In this document: positions 55,251 to 64,000 of the stretch, in pieces | Position numbering within the stretch: position 1 is the stretch's first letter | How the letters are laid out: each line of letters begins with the position of its first letter | The notes under the pieces: generated by a model | What the model was told of the DNA's origin: nothing | Database searches by the model: none | The model's input: the letters and a program-made list of their open reading frames with translations, nothing else | Source of the DNA: Streptococcus suis | GTDB taxonomy: Bacteria > Bacillota > Bacilli > Lactobacillales > Streptococcaceae | DNA: 64,000 nucleotides | NCBI GenBank assembly: GCA_029593505.1 | Contig: JAKTNI010000005.1 | Span: forward strand, 42,019-106,018 | Direction of reading: 5' to 3' | Program-made: the position numbers and the translations under genes

Positions 55251-58043
55251 TTGTCTAAAAAAAGATTAAATGAAATTGCCCGTGAGTTAGGCTTAAGTAG
55301 CAAAGAAGTTGTTGCAAAAGCTCAAGAATTGGGATTTGCAGTGAAAAGTCATGCTTCCAGTGTAGATGAAGCTGGAGCTAAGCGGATTGCTGATAGCTTC
55401 TCAGCGAAACAGCAGCCAGAAACAAAAACAGTTGAAAAAGACATTCTTGCTGATAACATTATAGAAAGCAAGAATGCTAAGAAGCAAGTGAAGGAAGAAG
55501 TTGTAAGAGAGAAGGAAGTTCCTACAGAAAATGCTAAGCAGACTTCACGTCGACCACAAAGTCGTAATTTTAAGGCAGAGCGGGAAGCACGTGCTAAAGA
55601 GCAAGCAGCTAAACGTGCTAAAAATCAAGGAAAGCGTCCAGAGAAAGAAGTACATGATCGTCGCGAAAATCGTCAACATGTACCGGAACATTCTAAACGT
55701 ACTCAGAAAGAACAAGGTTCTCGTACCCCGCGTCCAACTGAACGGAAAGATACTGGTTTTGGAAAACGTCAAGACCAACGTGATTCACGTCGTCAACAGA
55801 ATCCATCTAGAAAAAACGGTAGCTTTGATCGTAAAGAAGAGGTTAAAAGTGCCGTACCAAAGATTGATTTTAAGGCGCGTGCAGCAGCTTTAAAAGCAGA
55901 ACAAAATGCTGAATATGCGCGTATGAGCGAGGAACGTTTCCGTCAAGAGCAAGAGTTAAAGAAAAAACAACCCAAGCCAAAAGAAATCAAGTTTGAAGAA
56001 CCAGTTGTAGATAGTGTGCCAGTGACCTCACCGACACCAGCAGTACCGGTTCAGGTGGCAGAAACACCTGCTTCCCCTCGTCGTAAGAAACAAGCTCGAC
56101 CAGATAAAAAGCGTGACTTTAATAGTGACGAAGAAGATGGTCTCAGAAAACAACAAAGAAATCGAAATAGTCAGAATCAAGTGAGAAATCAAAGAACAAG
56201 TAACTGGAATAACAGCAAGAAAAATAAAAAAGGCAAGACAAATCAGCCTGCAAAATCTATCACCGAACGTAAGTTCCATGAATTGCCAACAGAATTTGAA
56301 TATACTGCTGGTATGACGGTAGCAGAAATTGCAAAACGCATCAAACGTGAGCCAGCTGAAATCGTTAAAAAACTTTTCCTTATGGGCGTAATGGCTACTC
56401 AAAACCAATCTCTTGATGGAGATACCATTGAGCTTTTAATGGTAGATTATGGTATTGAGGCTAAGGAAAAAGTAGAAGTGGATAACGCAGATATTGAGCG
56501 TTTCTTCGTAGAAGAAGGATACCTTAATGAAGAAGCAATGACAGAACGTCCACCAGTTGTGACTATCATGGGACACGTTGACCATGGTAAAACAACCTTG
56601 TTGGATACCCTACGTAATTCTCGTGTTGCAACGGGAGAAGCTGGTGGTATTACGCAACATATCGGCGCTTACCAAATCGAAGAAAATGGTAAGAAAATTA
56701 CCTTCTTGGATACTCCAGGACACGCAGCCTTCACTTCTATGCGTGCACGTGGTGCATCTGTTACCGACTTGACCATTCTTGTAGTTGCTGCAGATGACGG
56801 CGTTATGCCACAAACAATTGAGGCAATTAACCACTCAAAAGCTGCCAATGTTCCAATTATCGTCGCAATCAATAAGATTGATAAACCGGGAGCCAATCCA
56901 GAACGTGTTATTGGTGAACTAGCAGAACATGGAGTGATCTCAACTGCTTGGGGTGGTGAGTCTGAATTTGTTGAAATTTCAGCGAAATTCAATCAAAACA
57001 TTGATGAGTTATTAGAAACAGTTCTTCTTGTAGCAGAAATTCAGGAGTTGAAAGCTGATCCCACCGTTCGTGCGATCGGTACGGTTATTGAAGCTCATTT
57101 GGACAAAGGAAAAGGAGCTGTTGCTACACTTCTCGTTCAACAAGGAACACTGAATGTTCAAGATCCTATTGTGGTAGGAAATACCTTTGGTCGTGTTCGT
57201 GCCATGACAAATGATTTAGGTCGTCGTGTTAAAGTAGCAGGACCGTCTACACCAGTATCTATTACAGGTTTGAATGAGACCCCAATGGCAGGAGATCGTT
57301 TTGCAGTTTATGAAGATGAAAAATCAGCTCGAGCAGCTGGTGAAGAGCGTGCAAAACGTGCTTTATTGAAACAACGTCAAGCGACTCAACGTGTTAGTCT
57401 TGAGAATCTCTTTGACACTCTTAAAGCTGGTGAAGTGAAGTCTGTCAATGTGATCATCAAAGCAGATGTACAGGGTTCAGTTGAGGCTCTTGCTTCCTCT
57501 CTTCAAAAAATAGAAGTTGAAGGTGTTCGCGTTAATATTGTTCATTCTGCGGTAGGAGCTATCAACGAATCAGATATTACTCTTGCAGAAGCTTCAAATG
57601 CGCTTGTGATTGGTTTTAATGTTCGTCCAACTGCAGAAGCTCGTCAACAAGCAGAAACTGACGATGTAGAAGTTCGTCTTCACAGCATCATCTATAAAGT
57701 GATGGAAGAAATGGAAGATGCCATGAAAGGCATGCTTGATCCTGAGTATGAAGAGAAGATTATCGGTGAGGCAATCATCCGTGAAACCTTTAATGTCTCA
57801 AAAGTTGGTACAATTGGTGGATTCATGGTTGTTCGTGGTAAAGTAACTCGTGACTCAAGTGTTCGTGTCATTCGCGATAGTGTCGTGATTTTTGATGGTA
57901 AATTGGCTAGCTTGAAACGATATAAGGATGACGTTAAAGAAGTTGGAAACGCCCAAGAAGGCGGTCTTATGATTGAGAATTATAATGATATTCGTGTAGA
58001 TGATACGATTGAAGCCTATATCATGGAAGAAATTAAACGATAA
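55251..58043 (+). CDS. infB: Translation initiation factor IF-2
   Basis: 930 residues, TTG start with AGGAGG upstream. N-terminal helix-turn module ([20 protein letters not shown]), a long Lys/Arg/Glu/Gln-rich linker to ~330, then the GTPase: G1 [12 protein letters not shown]3 DTPGH, G4 NKID, and domains II-IV (VQGSVEAL). Positions fMet-tRNA on the 30S subunit. It follows ylxQ by 17 bp and precedes rbfA. Confidence 0.97.
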   Translation: MSKKRLNEIARELGLSSKEVVAKAQELGFAVKSHASSVDEAGAKRIADSFSAKQQPETKTVEKDILADNIIESKNAKKQVKEEVVREKEVPTENAKQTSRRPQSRNFKAEREARAKEQAAKRAKNQGKRPEKEVHDRRENRQHVPEHSKRTQKEQGSRTPRPTERKDTGFGKRQDQRDSRRQQNPSRKNGSFDRKEEVKSAVPKIDFKARAAALKAEQNAEYARMSEERFRQEQELKKKQPKPKEIKFEEPVVDSVPVTSPTPAVPVQVAETPASPRRKKQARPDKKRDFNSDEEDGLRKQQRNRNSQNQVRNQRTSNWNNSKKNKKGKTNQPAKSITERKFHELPTEFEYTAGMTVAEIAKRIKREPAEIVKKLFLMGVMATQNQSLDGDTIELLMVDYGIEAKEKVEVDNADIERFFVEEGYLNEEAMTERPPVVTIMGHVDHGKTTLLDTLRNSRVATGEAGGITQHIGAYQIEENGKKITFLDTPGHAAFTSMRARGASVTDLTILVVAADDGVMPQTIEAINHSKAANVPIIVAINKIDKPGANPERVIGELAEHGVISTAWGGESEFVEISAKFNQNIDELLETVLLVAEIQELKADPTVRAIGTVIEAHLDKGKGAVATLLVQQGTLNVQDPIVVGNTFGRVRAMTNDLGRRVKVAGPSTPVSITGLNETPMAGDRFAVYEDEKSARAAGEERAKRALLKQRQATQRVSLENLFDTLKAGEVKSVNVIIKADVQGSVEALASSLQKIEVEGVRVNIVHSAVGAINESDITLAEASNALVIGFNVRPTAEARQQAETDDVEVRLHSIIYKVMEEMEDAMKGMLDPEYEEKIIGEAIIRETFNVSKVGTIGGFMVVRGKVTRDSSVRVIRDSVVIFDGKLASLKRYKDDVKEVGNAQEGGLMIENYNDIRVDDTIEAYIMEEIKR

Positions 58044-58169
58044 AATGTGTCAATCGCTACAATTACATTTTATGGGTGAGTTGGATAGATAGTCTGTTTG
58101 CTCAGTTAGTAAAGTGGTAGCTAGTTTTTCTAAAATATGAAATAGTTGCATCAGTTAGAAAGGATATCT

Positions 58170-58523
58170 ATGGCAAATCATTTTCGTACAGACCGTGTCG
58201 GCATGGAGATCAAGCGTGAAGTCAATGAAATTTTGCAAAAGAAAGTCCGCGATCCCCGTGTTCAAGGAGTAACCATTACAGATGTGCAGATGGCTGGTGA
58301 TCTTTCTGTAGCGAAAGTATATTATACTATTATGAGTACTCTTGCTTCGGATAATCAAAAAGCACAAACAGGTCTTGAAAAGGCTAAAGGAACAATCAAG
58401 CGAGAGTTGGGTAAACAATTGACTCTGTACAAGATTCCGGATTTGGTGTTTGAAAAAGACCAATCCATTGAATATGGTAATAAGATTGATCAAATGTTGC
58501 GTAATCTGGAACAAAAAAATTAA
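58170..58523 (+). CDS. rbfA: Ribosome-binding factor A
   Basis: 117 residues from ATG at 58170 (AAAGGA upstream). KH-like fold: [26 protein letters not shown] and [20 protein letters not shown] are the RbfA signatures. Acts in 30S maturation and cold adaptation. Last gene of the operon, 127 bp after infB. Confidence 0.95.
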   Translation: MANHFRTDRVGMEIKREVNEILQKKVRDPRVQGVTITDVQMAGDLSVAKVYYTIMSTLASDNQKAQTGLEKAKGTIKRELGKQLTLYKIPDLVFEKDQSIEYGNKIDQMLRNLEQKN

Positions 58524-58527
58524 AACG

Positions 58528-58560
58528 AAAGTCGAGTGGAAACATTCGGCTTTTTCTTTT
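58528..58560 (+). terminator. Terminator of the rimP-rbfA operon
   Basis: AAAGTCGAGTG/CATTCGGCTTT stem (two wobble pairs), GAAA loop, T-rich tail. Confidence 0.85.
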
Positions 58561-58620
58561 TTGAAAAAGGAATTTTTTTACAAATAGTTGGTAAAAATAG
58601 TTGTAAGAGTAAAGTATATA

Positions 58621-58646
58621 CCTTAGTAATTTAAGGTTTTTTTAGG
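58621..58646 (+). promoter_or_regulatory. Possible regulator sites upstream of the lipoprotein gene
   Basis: Inverted repeat CCTTA-N6-TAAGG (58621-58636) overlaps TTTAAG-N5-TTTAGG (58630-58646), one mismatch from the streptococcal CiaR direct repeat TTTAAG-N5-TTTAAG. A likely -10 (TATACT) lies ~30 bp downstream, and a hairpin AGAGGAA/TTCCTCT lies near 58697-58716. Confidence 0.35.
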
Positions 58647-58734
58647 GAAAATTTAATGTTGGTTTTAGAAAGAACCTATATACTATGAGCATATCAAGAG
58701 GAAGGAATATTCCTCTAAAAATGTGAGGATTTTT

Positions 58735-59892
58735 ATGCTAAAAATAAATTTTAAACAATTACTTTTCTCAAGTGTAACACTGTTCAGTATTGGTGTTCTA
58801 GCAGCATGTTCTTCTGGTTCAGGTACCACAAAAACTTTAGCTTCTAAAACGGACAATCAGTCGCTTACTACCAGTGCATCAAATACTAACGTTGCTTCAG
58901 GAGTTGGTTCAATTGATTGGTCAGCGCTACCGACAAAAGAAGTCACTTTGTCTAACGAAGGTCTAACTATTACAGAGGGTGGAACATATGTAGTGACTGG
59001 TACAACAACTGCTGGGATAACAGTTGAGACAGATGCGAATGTACGATTGATTTTAGCAGGGGCAACGATTTCAGATAGCGATAATGCAGCAATCAATGTG
59101 TTAAAAGCAGATAATGTGGAAATTAACCTGAAAGATGGAACAACAAATATGGTTAAGGATACGGACCAGCATTTTGATGCAGAGATTGAGGGGGCAATAC
59201 ATGTAGAAGCTGATTTATTTATCACAGGAAACGGTAATTTGACAGTAGAAGGGAATTTCCAAGATGGAATTGTCTCAACAGATGATATGGTAATTAGTTC
59301 TGGAAACATTACAGTAACAGCTGTTGATGATGGTATTCGCGGTAAGGATTCTCTTACGATTAATGGAGGTGTTTTGAACGTAACAGCAGGAGGAGATGCT
59401 ATTAAGTCAACCAATGATGAAGATGTTACTAAAGGGTATACTACAATTACAGGTGGCGACATAACGGTTAAGGCAGGCGATGATGGTATTAAAGCTGAGT
59501 CTACTTTGACAATTGAAGGTGGTACGATTAAGGTATCTGAATCAGTGGAAGCTCTAGAAGCCACAGCTATTACAATCAATGGTGGGATACTGGACGTATA
59601 TGCTTCAGACGATGCGATTAATTCTTCTAGTTCAGTCGTAGGTGCAGACGTATTTATCAAAGTGACAGGCGGTGATTTGACAGTGGCTGTCGGAAGCGGT
59701 GATACAGATGCATTTGATGCAAATGGTAATCTCTATATTTCAGGTGGGAACATTACAGTAACAGCACCGACATCTGCTTTTGATTTTGATGGCATTGTTG
59801 AATTTACAGGTGGAACTGTGACAGTTAATGGAGAGAAAGTGACAGAGATTGTTCATACAGGTCCAGGAGCTGGCGGACCTAGAGGTTGGTAG
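58735..59892 (+). CDS. Cthe_2159-type carbohydrate-binding lipoprotein
   Basis: 385 residues from ATG at 58735 (GTGAGGA upstream; the GTG at 58723 is within the ribosome site). Lipobox LAAC with Cys25, then a Ser/Thr-rich spacer. Residues ~70-375 are a repeated pattern of short strands with -ITINGG-, -LTIEGGTIKV-, -DDGI(K/R)- motifs, typical of a right-handed beta-helix; the Asp-rich turns suggest calcium binding. This matches the Cthe_2159 (DUF4353) family of polygalacturonate-binding beta-helix proteins. Ends GPGAGGPRGW. Ligand not known here; monocistronic. Confidence 0.82.
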   Translation: MLKINFKQLLFSSVTLFSIGVLAACSSGSGTTKTLASKTDNQSLTTSASNTNVASGVGSIDWSALPTKEVTLSNEGLTITEGGTYVVTGTTTAGITVETDANVRLILAGATISDSDNAAINVLKADNVEINLKDGTTNMVKDTDQHFDAEIEGAIHVEADLFITGNGNLTVEGNFQDGIVSTDDMVISSGNITVTAVDDGIRGKDSLTINGGVLNVTAGGDAIKSTNDEDVTKGYTTITGGDITVKAGDDGIKAESTLTIEGGTIKVSESVEALEATAITINGGILDVYASDDAINSSSSVVGADVFIKVTGGDLTVAVGSGDTDAFDANGNLYISGGNITVTAPTSAFDFDGIVEFTGGTVTVNGEKVTEIVHTGPGAGGPRGW

Positions 59893-59906
59893 AGTGAGTA
59901 AAAAAG

Positions 59907-59940
59907 AGAAAAAGGTCTGAAAGCTTCAGACCTTTTTCTT
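59907..59940. terminator. Bidirectional terminator
   Basis: Perfect 14-bp stem GAAAAAGGTCTGAA/TTCAGACCTTTTTC with a 3-base centre, between the converging lipoprotein and channel genes; it overlaps the last codons of the latter. Confidence 0.88.
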
Positions 59941-60585
59941 ACGTTCCATATTGGGAAGGTTTATTTTATATTTGATGACCAATAATCTGATAATTAATGA
60001 AATGATAAAAATACTGATAAACGTTGGAATTTGTGGGAACTGCCAGTCGACAACTAAAAAATGATACGTCATTCCTGAAAACAAAGCTAGAACGGCATAG
60101 ACATCTTCTTTTAAGACGATGGGAGTTTCGTTTACGAGTAGATCTCGAGCAATTCCTCCGCCCACTCCGGTTAACGCTGCTAGGATACCGCTTGTCATAG
60201 CATTTAATTTAAGAGAAACTCCAGTATTGGCACCAATGAGAGCAAAAATCACAAGACCAATCGCATCAAATACTAAGTTTGTTTGAGATAGTACAAGAAT
60301 GATTTTTTTATCAAGTAGCTGATCTATTCTTAGATGAATGGCAATCATGTACATGATAATAGCTGTAGCAATAGAGAGGTAGATAGTTGTTGGATCAGTT
60401 AAGGCTAGTGGAATTCGGTTTACTATAATATCTCGTAACATACCTCCTCCAACAGCTGTAATGCAACTGAGTAAGGCGATGCCAAAAATATCTAAGTTAT
60501 TTCTAAAGCCTTTAATAGCACCAGATATAGCAAAAGCAATGCTGCCAATATAGTTGCAAATAACGAGAAATAATTCAAATTCCAT
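59926..60585 (-). CDS. TRIC-family (YadS-like) membrane channel
   Basis: 219 residues from ATG at 60585 (GGAGG upstream; earlier in-frame codons lack a ribosome site). Seven TM helices in two repeated halves, each with a Gly-rich loop: AVGGGMLRDIIVNRIP and GVGGGIARDLLVNETP. This is the prokaryotic trimeric intracellular cation channel (TRIC, UPF0126) layout. May conduct small cations or an amino acid; substrate not predictable. Confidence 0.88.
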   Translation of the reverse strand: MEFELFLVICNYIGSIAFAISGAIKGFRNNLDIFGIALLSCITAVGGGMLRDIIVNRIPLALTDPTTIYLSIATAIIMYMIAIHLRIDQLLDKKIILVLSQTNLVFDAIGLVIFALIGANTGVSLKLNAMTSGILAALTGVGGGIARDLLVNETPIVLKEDVYAVLALFSGMTYHFLVVDWQFPQIPTFISIFIISLIIRLLVIKYKINLPNMERKKKV

Positions 60586-60818
60586 AGAAACCTCCGTACA
60601 TATCTTAACAAAAACAAAATAGGCTTTCAAGCCTTTCAAAAAAAGTTTGTGAAAAAACTTTGTGTTAATCCATTTTTTTCTAATAATATTGTGAAAAAAT
60701 GCACGAAATAGGGGAGTTTCAAGAAATTTCTAGCAAAAAGAAAACGGTTAAAATACTTGCTATTTGTGAAATATTGGTCTATCATAGTAAGGAACGAGAA
60801 AAACCTTTGGAGGAAATT

Positions 60819-61787
60819 ATGGTATCTATCTCAAAAGAACAACACTTGGATATGTTTCTAAAAATGCAACAGATTCGAGATGTTGATATGAAATTGAATA
60901 AATTGGTACGTCGTGGCTTTGTACAAGGTATGACACACTTTTCAGTTGGTGAAGAAGCTGCGGCTGTGGGTCCAATTGCGGGCTTGACAGAGCAAGATAT
61001 TATCTTCTCACACCATCGTGGACATGGACATGTTATTGCAAAAGGAATTGACATCAATGGTATGATGGCAGAGCTTGCTGGTAAAGCAACTGGTACGTCT
61101 AAAGGACGTGGTGGCTCTATGCACTTGGCCAATGTTGAAAAAGGAAACTTTGGTTCAAATGGTATCGTTGGTGGTGGATATGCACTTGCAGTAGGTGCAG
61201 CACTTACTCAACAGTATCTTGGTACAGACAATATTGTTATTGCATTCTCTGGCGATTCGGCAACGAACGAAGGCTCTTTCCATGAGTCAATGAACTTAGC
61301 AGCTGTTTGGAACTTGCCAGTTATCTTCTTTATTACCAATAACCGCTACGGTATTTCAACAGATATTTCTTATTCTACAAAGATTCCTCACCTTTACCTA
61401 CGTGCAGCTGCATACGGTATGCCGGGTCATTATATCGAGGATGGTAACGATGTTGTTGCAGTTTACGAGAAAATGCAAGAAGTTATCGAATATGTTCGTG
61501 CAGGTAATGGTCCTGCTATGGTCGAAGTTGAATCATACCGTTGGTTTGGTCACTCAACAGCTGATGCAGGTGTTTACCGTACGAAAGAAGAAGTGAACGA
61601 GTGGAAAGCAAAAGATCCATTGAAAAAATATCGTGAGTACCTAACAGAGAATAAGATTGCAACTCATGAAGAGTTAGATGCTATTGAGGAACAAGTGGCT
61701 GAACAAGTAGAGGCAGCTGTTAAATTTGCACAAGAAAGTCCAGATCCAGATATCTCAGTTGCGTACGAAGACGTATTTGTAGATTAA
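60819..61787 (+). CDS. pdhA: Pyruvate/acetoin dehydrogenase E1 alpha
   Basis: 322 residues from ATG at 60819 with TTTGGAGG upstream; the 40 in-frame codons before it have no ribosome site. TPP-binding GDSATNEGSFHESMNLAAVW ending ITNN, and SHHRGHGHVIAKG near the N-terminus. Forms a heterotetramer with the E1 beta product downstream. The family covers both pyruvate and acetoin dehydrogenases; in streptococci this operon serves as pyruvate dehydrogenase. Confidence 0.92.
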   Translation: MVSISKEQHLDMFLKMQQIRDVDMKLNKLVRRGFVQGMTHFSVGEEAAAVGPIAGLTEQDIIFSHHRGHGHVIAKGIDINGMMAELAGKATGTSKGRGGSMHLANVEKGNFGSNGIVGGGYALAVGAALTQQYLGTDNIVIAFSGDSATNEGSFHESMNLAAVWNLPVIFFITNNRYGISTDISYSTKIPHLYLRAAAYGMPGHYIEDGNDVVAVYEKMQEVIEYVRAGNGPAMVEVESYRWFGHSTADAGVYRTKEEVNEWKAKDPLKKYREYLTENKIATHEELDAIEEQVAEQVEAAVKFAQESPDPDISVAYEDVFVD

Positions 61788-61891
61788 GAAATACGAAGTT
61801 TACATGGACAGGGTAAAAATAGGGGAATTGTTGAAAAACGAGATTTTTCATGATTGGTTACTCTGTATAGGATATGTGAATAGTATGACAG

Positions 61892-61920
61892 GTTTGTTTT
61901 ATGACAGCAATAAAACAAAC
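61892..61920 (+). other. Intergenic hairpin between pdhA and pdhB
   Basis: Perfect 11-bp inverted repeat GTTTGTTTTAT/ATAAAACAAAC with a 7-base loop in the 182-bp pdhA-pdhB gap. No T tract follows, so it is not a standard terminator; RNA processing or stability control is possible. Confidence 0.6.
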
Positions 61921-61969
61921 ATCGGATTGACGAATAAAAATCAACTCATATTTATAATAGGAGCAAAAA

Positions 61970-62965
61970 ATGACTGAAACAAAAGTAATGGCCTTGCGTG
62001 AAGCAATTAACTTGGCTCAAAGCGAAGAAATGCGTAAGGATGAAAAAGTATTCTTGATGGGTGAAGATGTCGGTATCTACGGTGGCGACTTCGGTACATC
62101 AGTTGGTATGTTGGAAGAATTTGGTGAAAAACGCGTTCGTGATACACCAATCTCAGAAGCAGCTATTGCAGGTTCTGCAGTTGGAGCAGCGCAAACAGGT
62201 CTTCGTCCGATTGTTGACTTGACATTTATGGATTTCGTGACAATTGCTCTTGATGCAATTGTCAACCAAGCAGCTAAAACAAACTATATGTTTGGTGGCG
62301 GTTTGAAAACTCCAGTGACATTCCGTGTAGCTTCAGGATCAGGAATTGGTTCAGCTGCGCAACACTCACAATCTTTAGAAGCATGGTTGACACATATTCC
62401 GGGTATCAAAGTGGTAGCACCGGGTACAGCTAATGATGCTAAAGGTCTTTTGAAATCATCCATTCTTGATAATAACCCAGTTATTTTCTTAGAGCCAAAA
62501 GCTCTTTATGGAAAAAAAGAAGAAGTGAATTTGAATCCAGATTTCTACATTCCACTGGGTAAAGGCGATATTAAACGCGAAGGTACAGATGTTACAATCA
62601 TTTCGTACGGTCGTATGTTGGAGCGCGTGTTAAAAGCTGCGGATGAAGTAGCAGAAGAGGGCATCAGTGTTGAAGTTGTTGACCCACGTACGCTTATTCC
62701 TCTAGATAAAGAATTGATTATCGAATCTGTTAAAAAGACAGGAAAAGTTATCTTGGTAAATGACGCTTACAAAACAGGTGGCTTTATCGGTGAGATTGCT
62801 TCTATTATCACAGAAAGTGAAGCGTTTGATTATCTTGATGCGCCAATTATCCGTATTGCATCAGATGATGTACCAGTTCCTTATGCAAACATTCTTGAAA
62901 ATGCAGTGTTGCCAAATGTAGAAAAAATCAAGGCGGCAATTTACAAACAAGTAAACAAGGGTTAA
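61970..62965 (+). CDS. pdhB: Pyruvate/acetoin dehydrogenase E1 beta
   Basis: 331 residues. FLMGEDVGIYGGDFGTSVGM, GLRPIVDLTFMDF and the C-terminal transketolase domain (VEVVDPRTLIPLDKELIIES) match E1 beta. Holds part of the TPP site. ATAGGAG before the start. Followed after 66 bp by the E2 gene. Confidence 0.94.
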   Translation: MTETKVMALREAINLAQSEEMRKDEKVFLMGEDVGIYGGDFGTSVGMLEEFGEKRVRDTPISEAAIAGSAVGAAQTGLRPIVDLTFMDFVTIALDAIVNQAAKTNYMFGGGLKTPVTFRVASGSGIGSAAQHSQSLEAWLTHIPGIKVVAPGTANDAKGLLKSSILDNNPVIFLEPKALYGKKEEVNLNPDFYIPLGKGDIKREGTDVTIISYGRMLERVLKAADEVAEEGISVEVVDPRTLIPLDKELIIESVKKTGKVILVNDAYKTGGFIGEIASIITESEAFDYLDAPIIRIASDDVPVPYANILENAVLPNVEKIKAAIYKQVNKG

Positions 62966-63031
62966 TGATGGTAGAAGGACGGGAAACCGTCCTAGCCTTG
63001 TTTGAATAGGATGTAAGAAAGGAAAATCAAA

Positions 63032-64000
63032 ATGGCAATTGAAATTATCATGCCTAAGCTCGGTGTAGATATGCAAGAAGGCGAAATCATCGAGTGGAAA
63101 AAGCAAGAGGGCGACTTTGTCAATGAAGGCGATGTCATCTTGGAAATGATGTCTGATAAGACAAGCATGGAATTAGAGGCAGAGGACTCAGGAGTTTTAC
63201 TGAAAATCGTTCATGGTAACGGTGCGACAGTCCCTGTAACAGAAGTGATTGGTTATCTTGGTGCAGAGGGTGAGGCTGTTGAGACTAGTACAACTTCTTC
63301 ATCAACAGTAGCACCAGCAGCAGTTATTGAGGAAGTACCAGCAGGTCGTACACCTGTTATTTTTGCTCCAGCAGCGGTAGCAAAACCTCAAGGTGGTGGA
63401 AAAGTTCGTGCTACTCCAGCAGCACGTAAGTTAGCGCGGGAATTGAATATTGATCTTGGTATTGTACCAGGTACGGGTGCTAACGGTCGTGTTCACAAGT
63501 CCGATGTTGAAGACTTTAAAGGAGCAGCTCCTAAAGCCACTCCACTTGCGGCTCGCATAGCAACAGAAAATGGTATCGATCTGGCAACGATTGTTGGAAC
63601 AGGTGTCAATGGCAAGATTGTAAAAGAAGATATACTTGCTGTTCTTGCCCCAGCTACCGTAGTAGAGACAAGTCCAGCTCCAAAAGCAGAAGAAAAATCT
63701 GCTAAAGAATTACCAGAGGGTGTTGAAATCATTAAGATGAGCCCAATGCGTAAAGCCATTTCAAAAGGTATGGTCAATTCTTATTTGACAGCTCCAACAT
63801 TTACGCTCAACTATGATATTGATATGACAAATCTGATGGCGTTGCGCAAACAAGTTCTAGAGCCAATTATGAATAAGACAGGTTTGAAAGTAACGTTTAC
63901 AGATTTGATTGGTTTAGCGGTAACACGTACCCTGATGAAAGAAGAACATCGCTATTTGAATGCGTCATTGATCAACGATGCTCAAGAGATTGAATTACAT
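63032..64000 (+). CDS. pdhC: Dihydrolipoamide acetyltransferase E2, 3' truncated by window end
   Basis: The first 323 codons are present. Lipoyl domain (residues 1-~78) with the lipoylated Lys in MMSDKTSMELEAE. After an Ala/Pro/Val-rich linker come two peripheral-subunit-binding motifs in a row: RATPAARKLARELNIDLGIV (ending GANGRVHKSDVEDF) and ATPLAARIATENGIDLATIV (ending GVNGKIVKEDILAVL). The catalytic domain begins at MSPMRKAISKGM (~residue 236) and runs off the window. E2 is the core of the complex. Two binding domains are also my recollection of pneumococcal E2. Confidence 0.92.
   Translation, partial: MAIEIIMPKLGVDMQEGEIIEWKKQEGDFVNEGDVILEMMSDKTSMELEAEDSGVLLKIVHGNGATVPVTEVIGYLGAEGEAVETSTTSSSTVAPAAVIEEVPAGRTPVIFAPAAVAKPQGGGKVRATPAARKLARELNIDLGIVPGTGANGRVHKSDVEDFKGAAPKATPLAARIATENGIDLATIVGTGVNGKIVKEDILAVLAPATVVETSPAPKAEEKSAKELPEGVEIIKMSPMRKAISKGMVNSYLTAPTFTLNYDIDMTNLMALRKQVLEPIMNKTGLKVTFTDLIGLAVTRTLMKEEHRYLNASLINDAQEIELH

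Noticed and set aside
58857..59660. 267-codon minus-strand frame opposite the lipoprotein gene
   Set aside because: A shadow of the repetitive beta-helix coding sequence; hydrophobic and Ser-rich without start signals.
60621..60634. AGGCTTTCAAGCCT palindrome as terminator
   Set aside because: Lies between divergent genes where no transcript ends, and is short.
60699..60818. 40-residue N-terminal extension of pdhA
   Set aside because: No ribosome site at 60699, whereas TTTGGAGG precedes 60819 and the shorter protein matches the family start.

Overview
The window is a piece of a low-GC Firmicutes chromosome that reads as Streptococcus, most likely S. suis or a close relative. The species is an impression from gene content and protein sequence; the genus is firm. 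Supporting points are extended -10 promoters of the TRTGN-TATAAT type, CodY boxes at branched-chain amino acid and oligopeptide genes, a YSIRK/LPxTG surface protein, ccrZ-trmB and ecsAB in streptococcal order, and a rimP-nusA-ylxR-ylxQ-infB-rbfA operon.

Bases 1-7250 are an accessory island, very AT-rich and unlike the rest. It is built from repeated cassettes. Each begins with a ~55-bp element (five copies) that combines a terminator hairpin with an extended -10 promoter. Next comes an intact or broken 3' end of a hydrophobic toxin-like gene, then one or two membrane-protein genes. Two of the membrane proteins look like DUF443 (five-TM, TsaI-type immunity) proteins. Four (one cut by the window edge) form another family with two N-terminal TM helices and a helical, TPR-like C-terminal half. 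I read this as an immunity/orphan-toxin-tail array of the kind seen downstream of type VII secreted membrane-depolarising toxins. That function is inference; the repeat structure is direct observation.

Bases 7250-11710 hold a complete dihydroxyacetone-kinase system: dhaKLM-glpF on the minus strand, divergent from the regulators dhaS-dhaQ, with an 8-6-8 inverted repeat between them that looks like the DhaS operator. Bases 11710-13740 hold gene debris and three small conserved genes. Bases 13810-20610 are isoleucine/valine synthesis (ilvD divergent from ilvBNC, then ilvA) with CodY boxes, one a perfect match. An SPFH protein, a small HTH protein and the glnPQ amino-acid transporter follow.

Bases 24357-33820 carry envelope and housekeeping genes: uppP, mecA-tagO, sufCDSUB (Fe-S assembly) and dacA. 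Bases 34037-39840 are an oligopeptide transporter in the order oppA, then oppDFBC, with separate CodY-box promoters. Bases 40015-48400 contain an Asp23/Gls24-family gene with fakA, tsaE-GNAT-LCP, a coiled-coil protein and HIT protein, ecsAB and ccrZ-trmB. Bases 48656-52753 encode a large cell-wall-anchored adhesin-like protein with three nearly identical 237-bp repeats. Bases 52769-58523 are the nusA-infB translation operon with a structured leader. The end of the window has a beta-helix lipoprotein, a TRIC-family channel and the pyruvate/acetoin dehydrogenase genes pdhA, pdhB and pdhC (cut by the window end). I saw no rRNA, tRNA, CRISPR array, transposase or phage gene.
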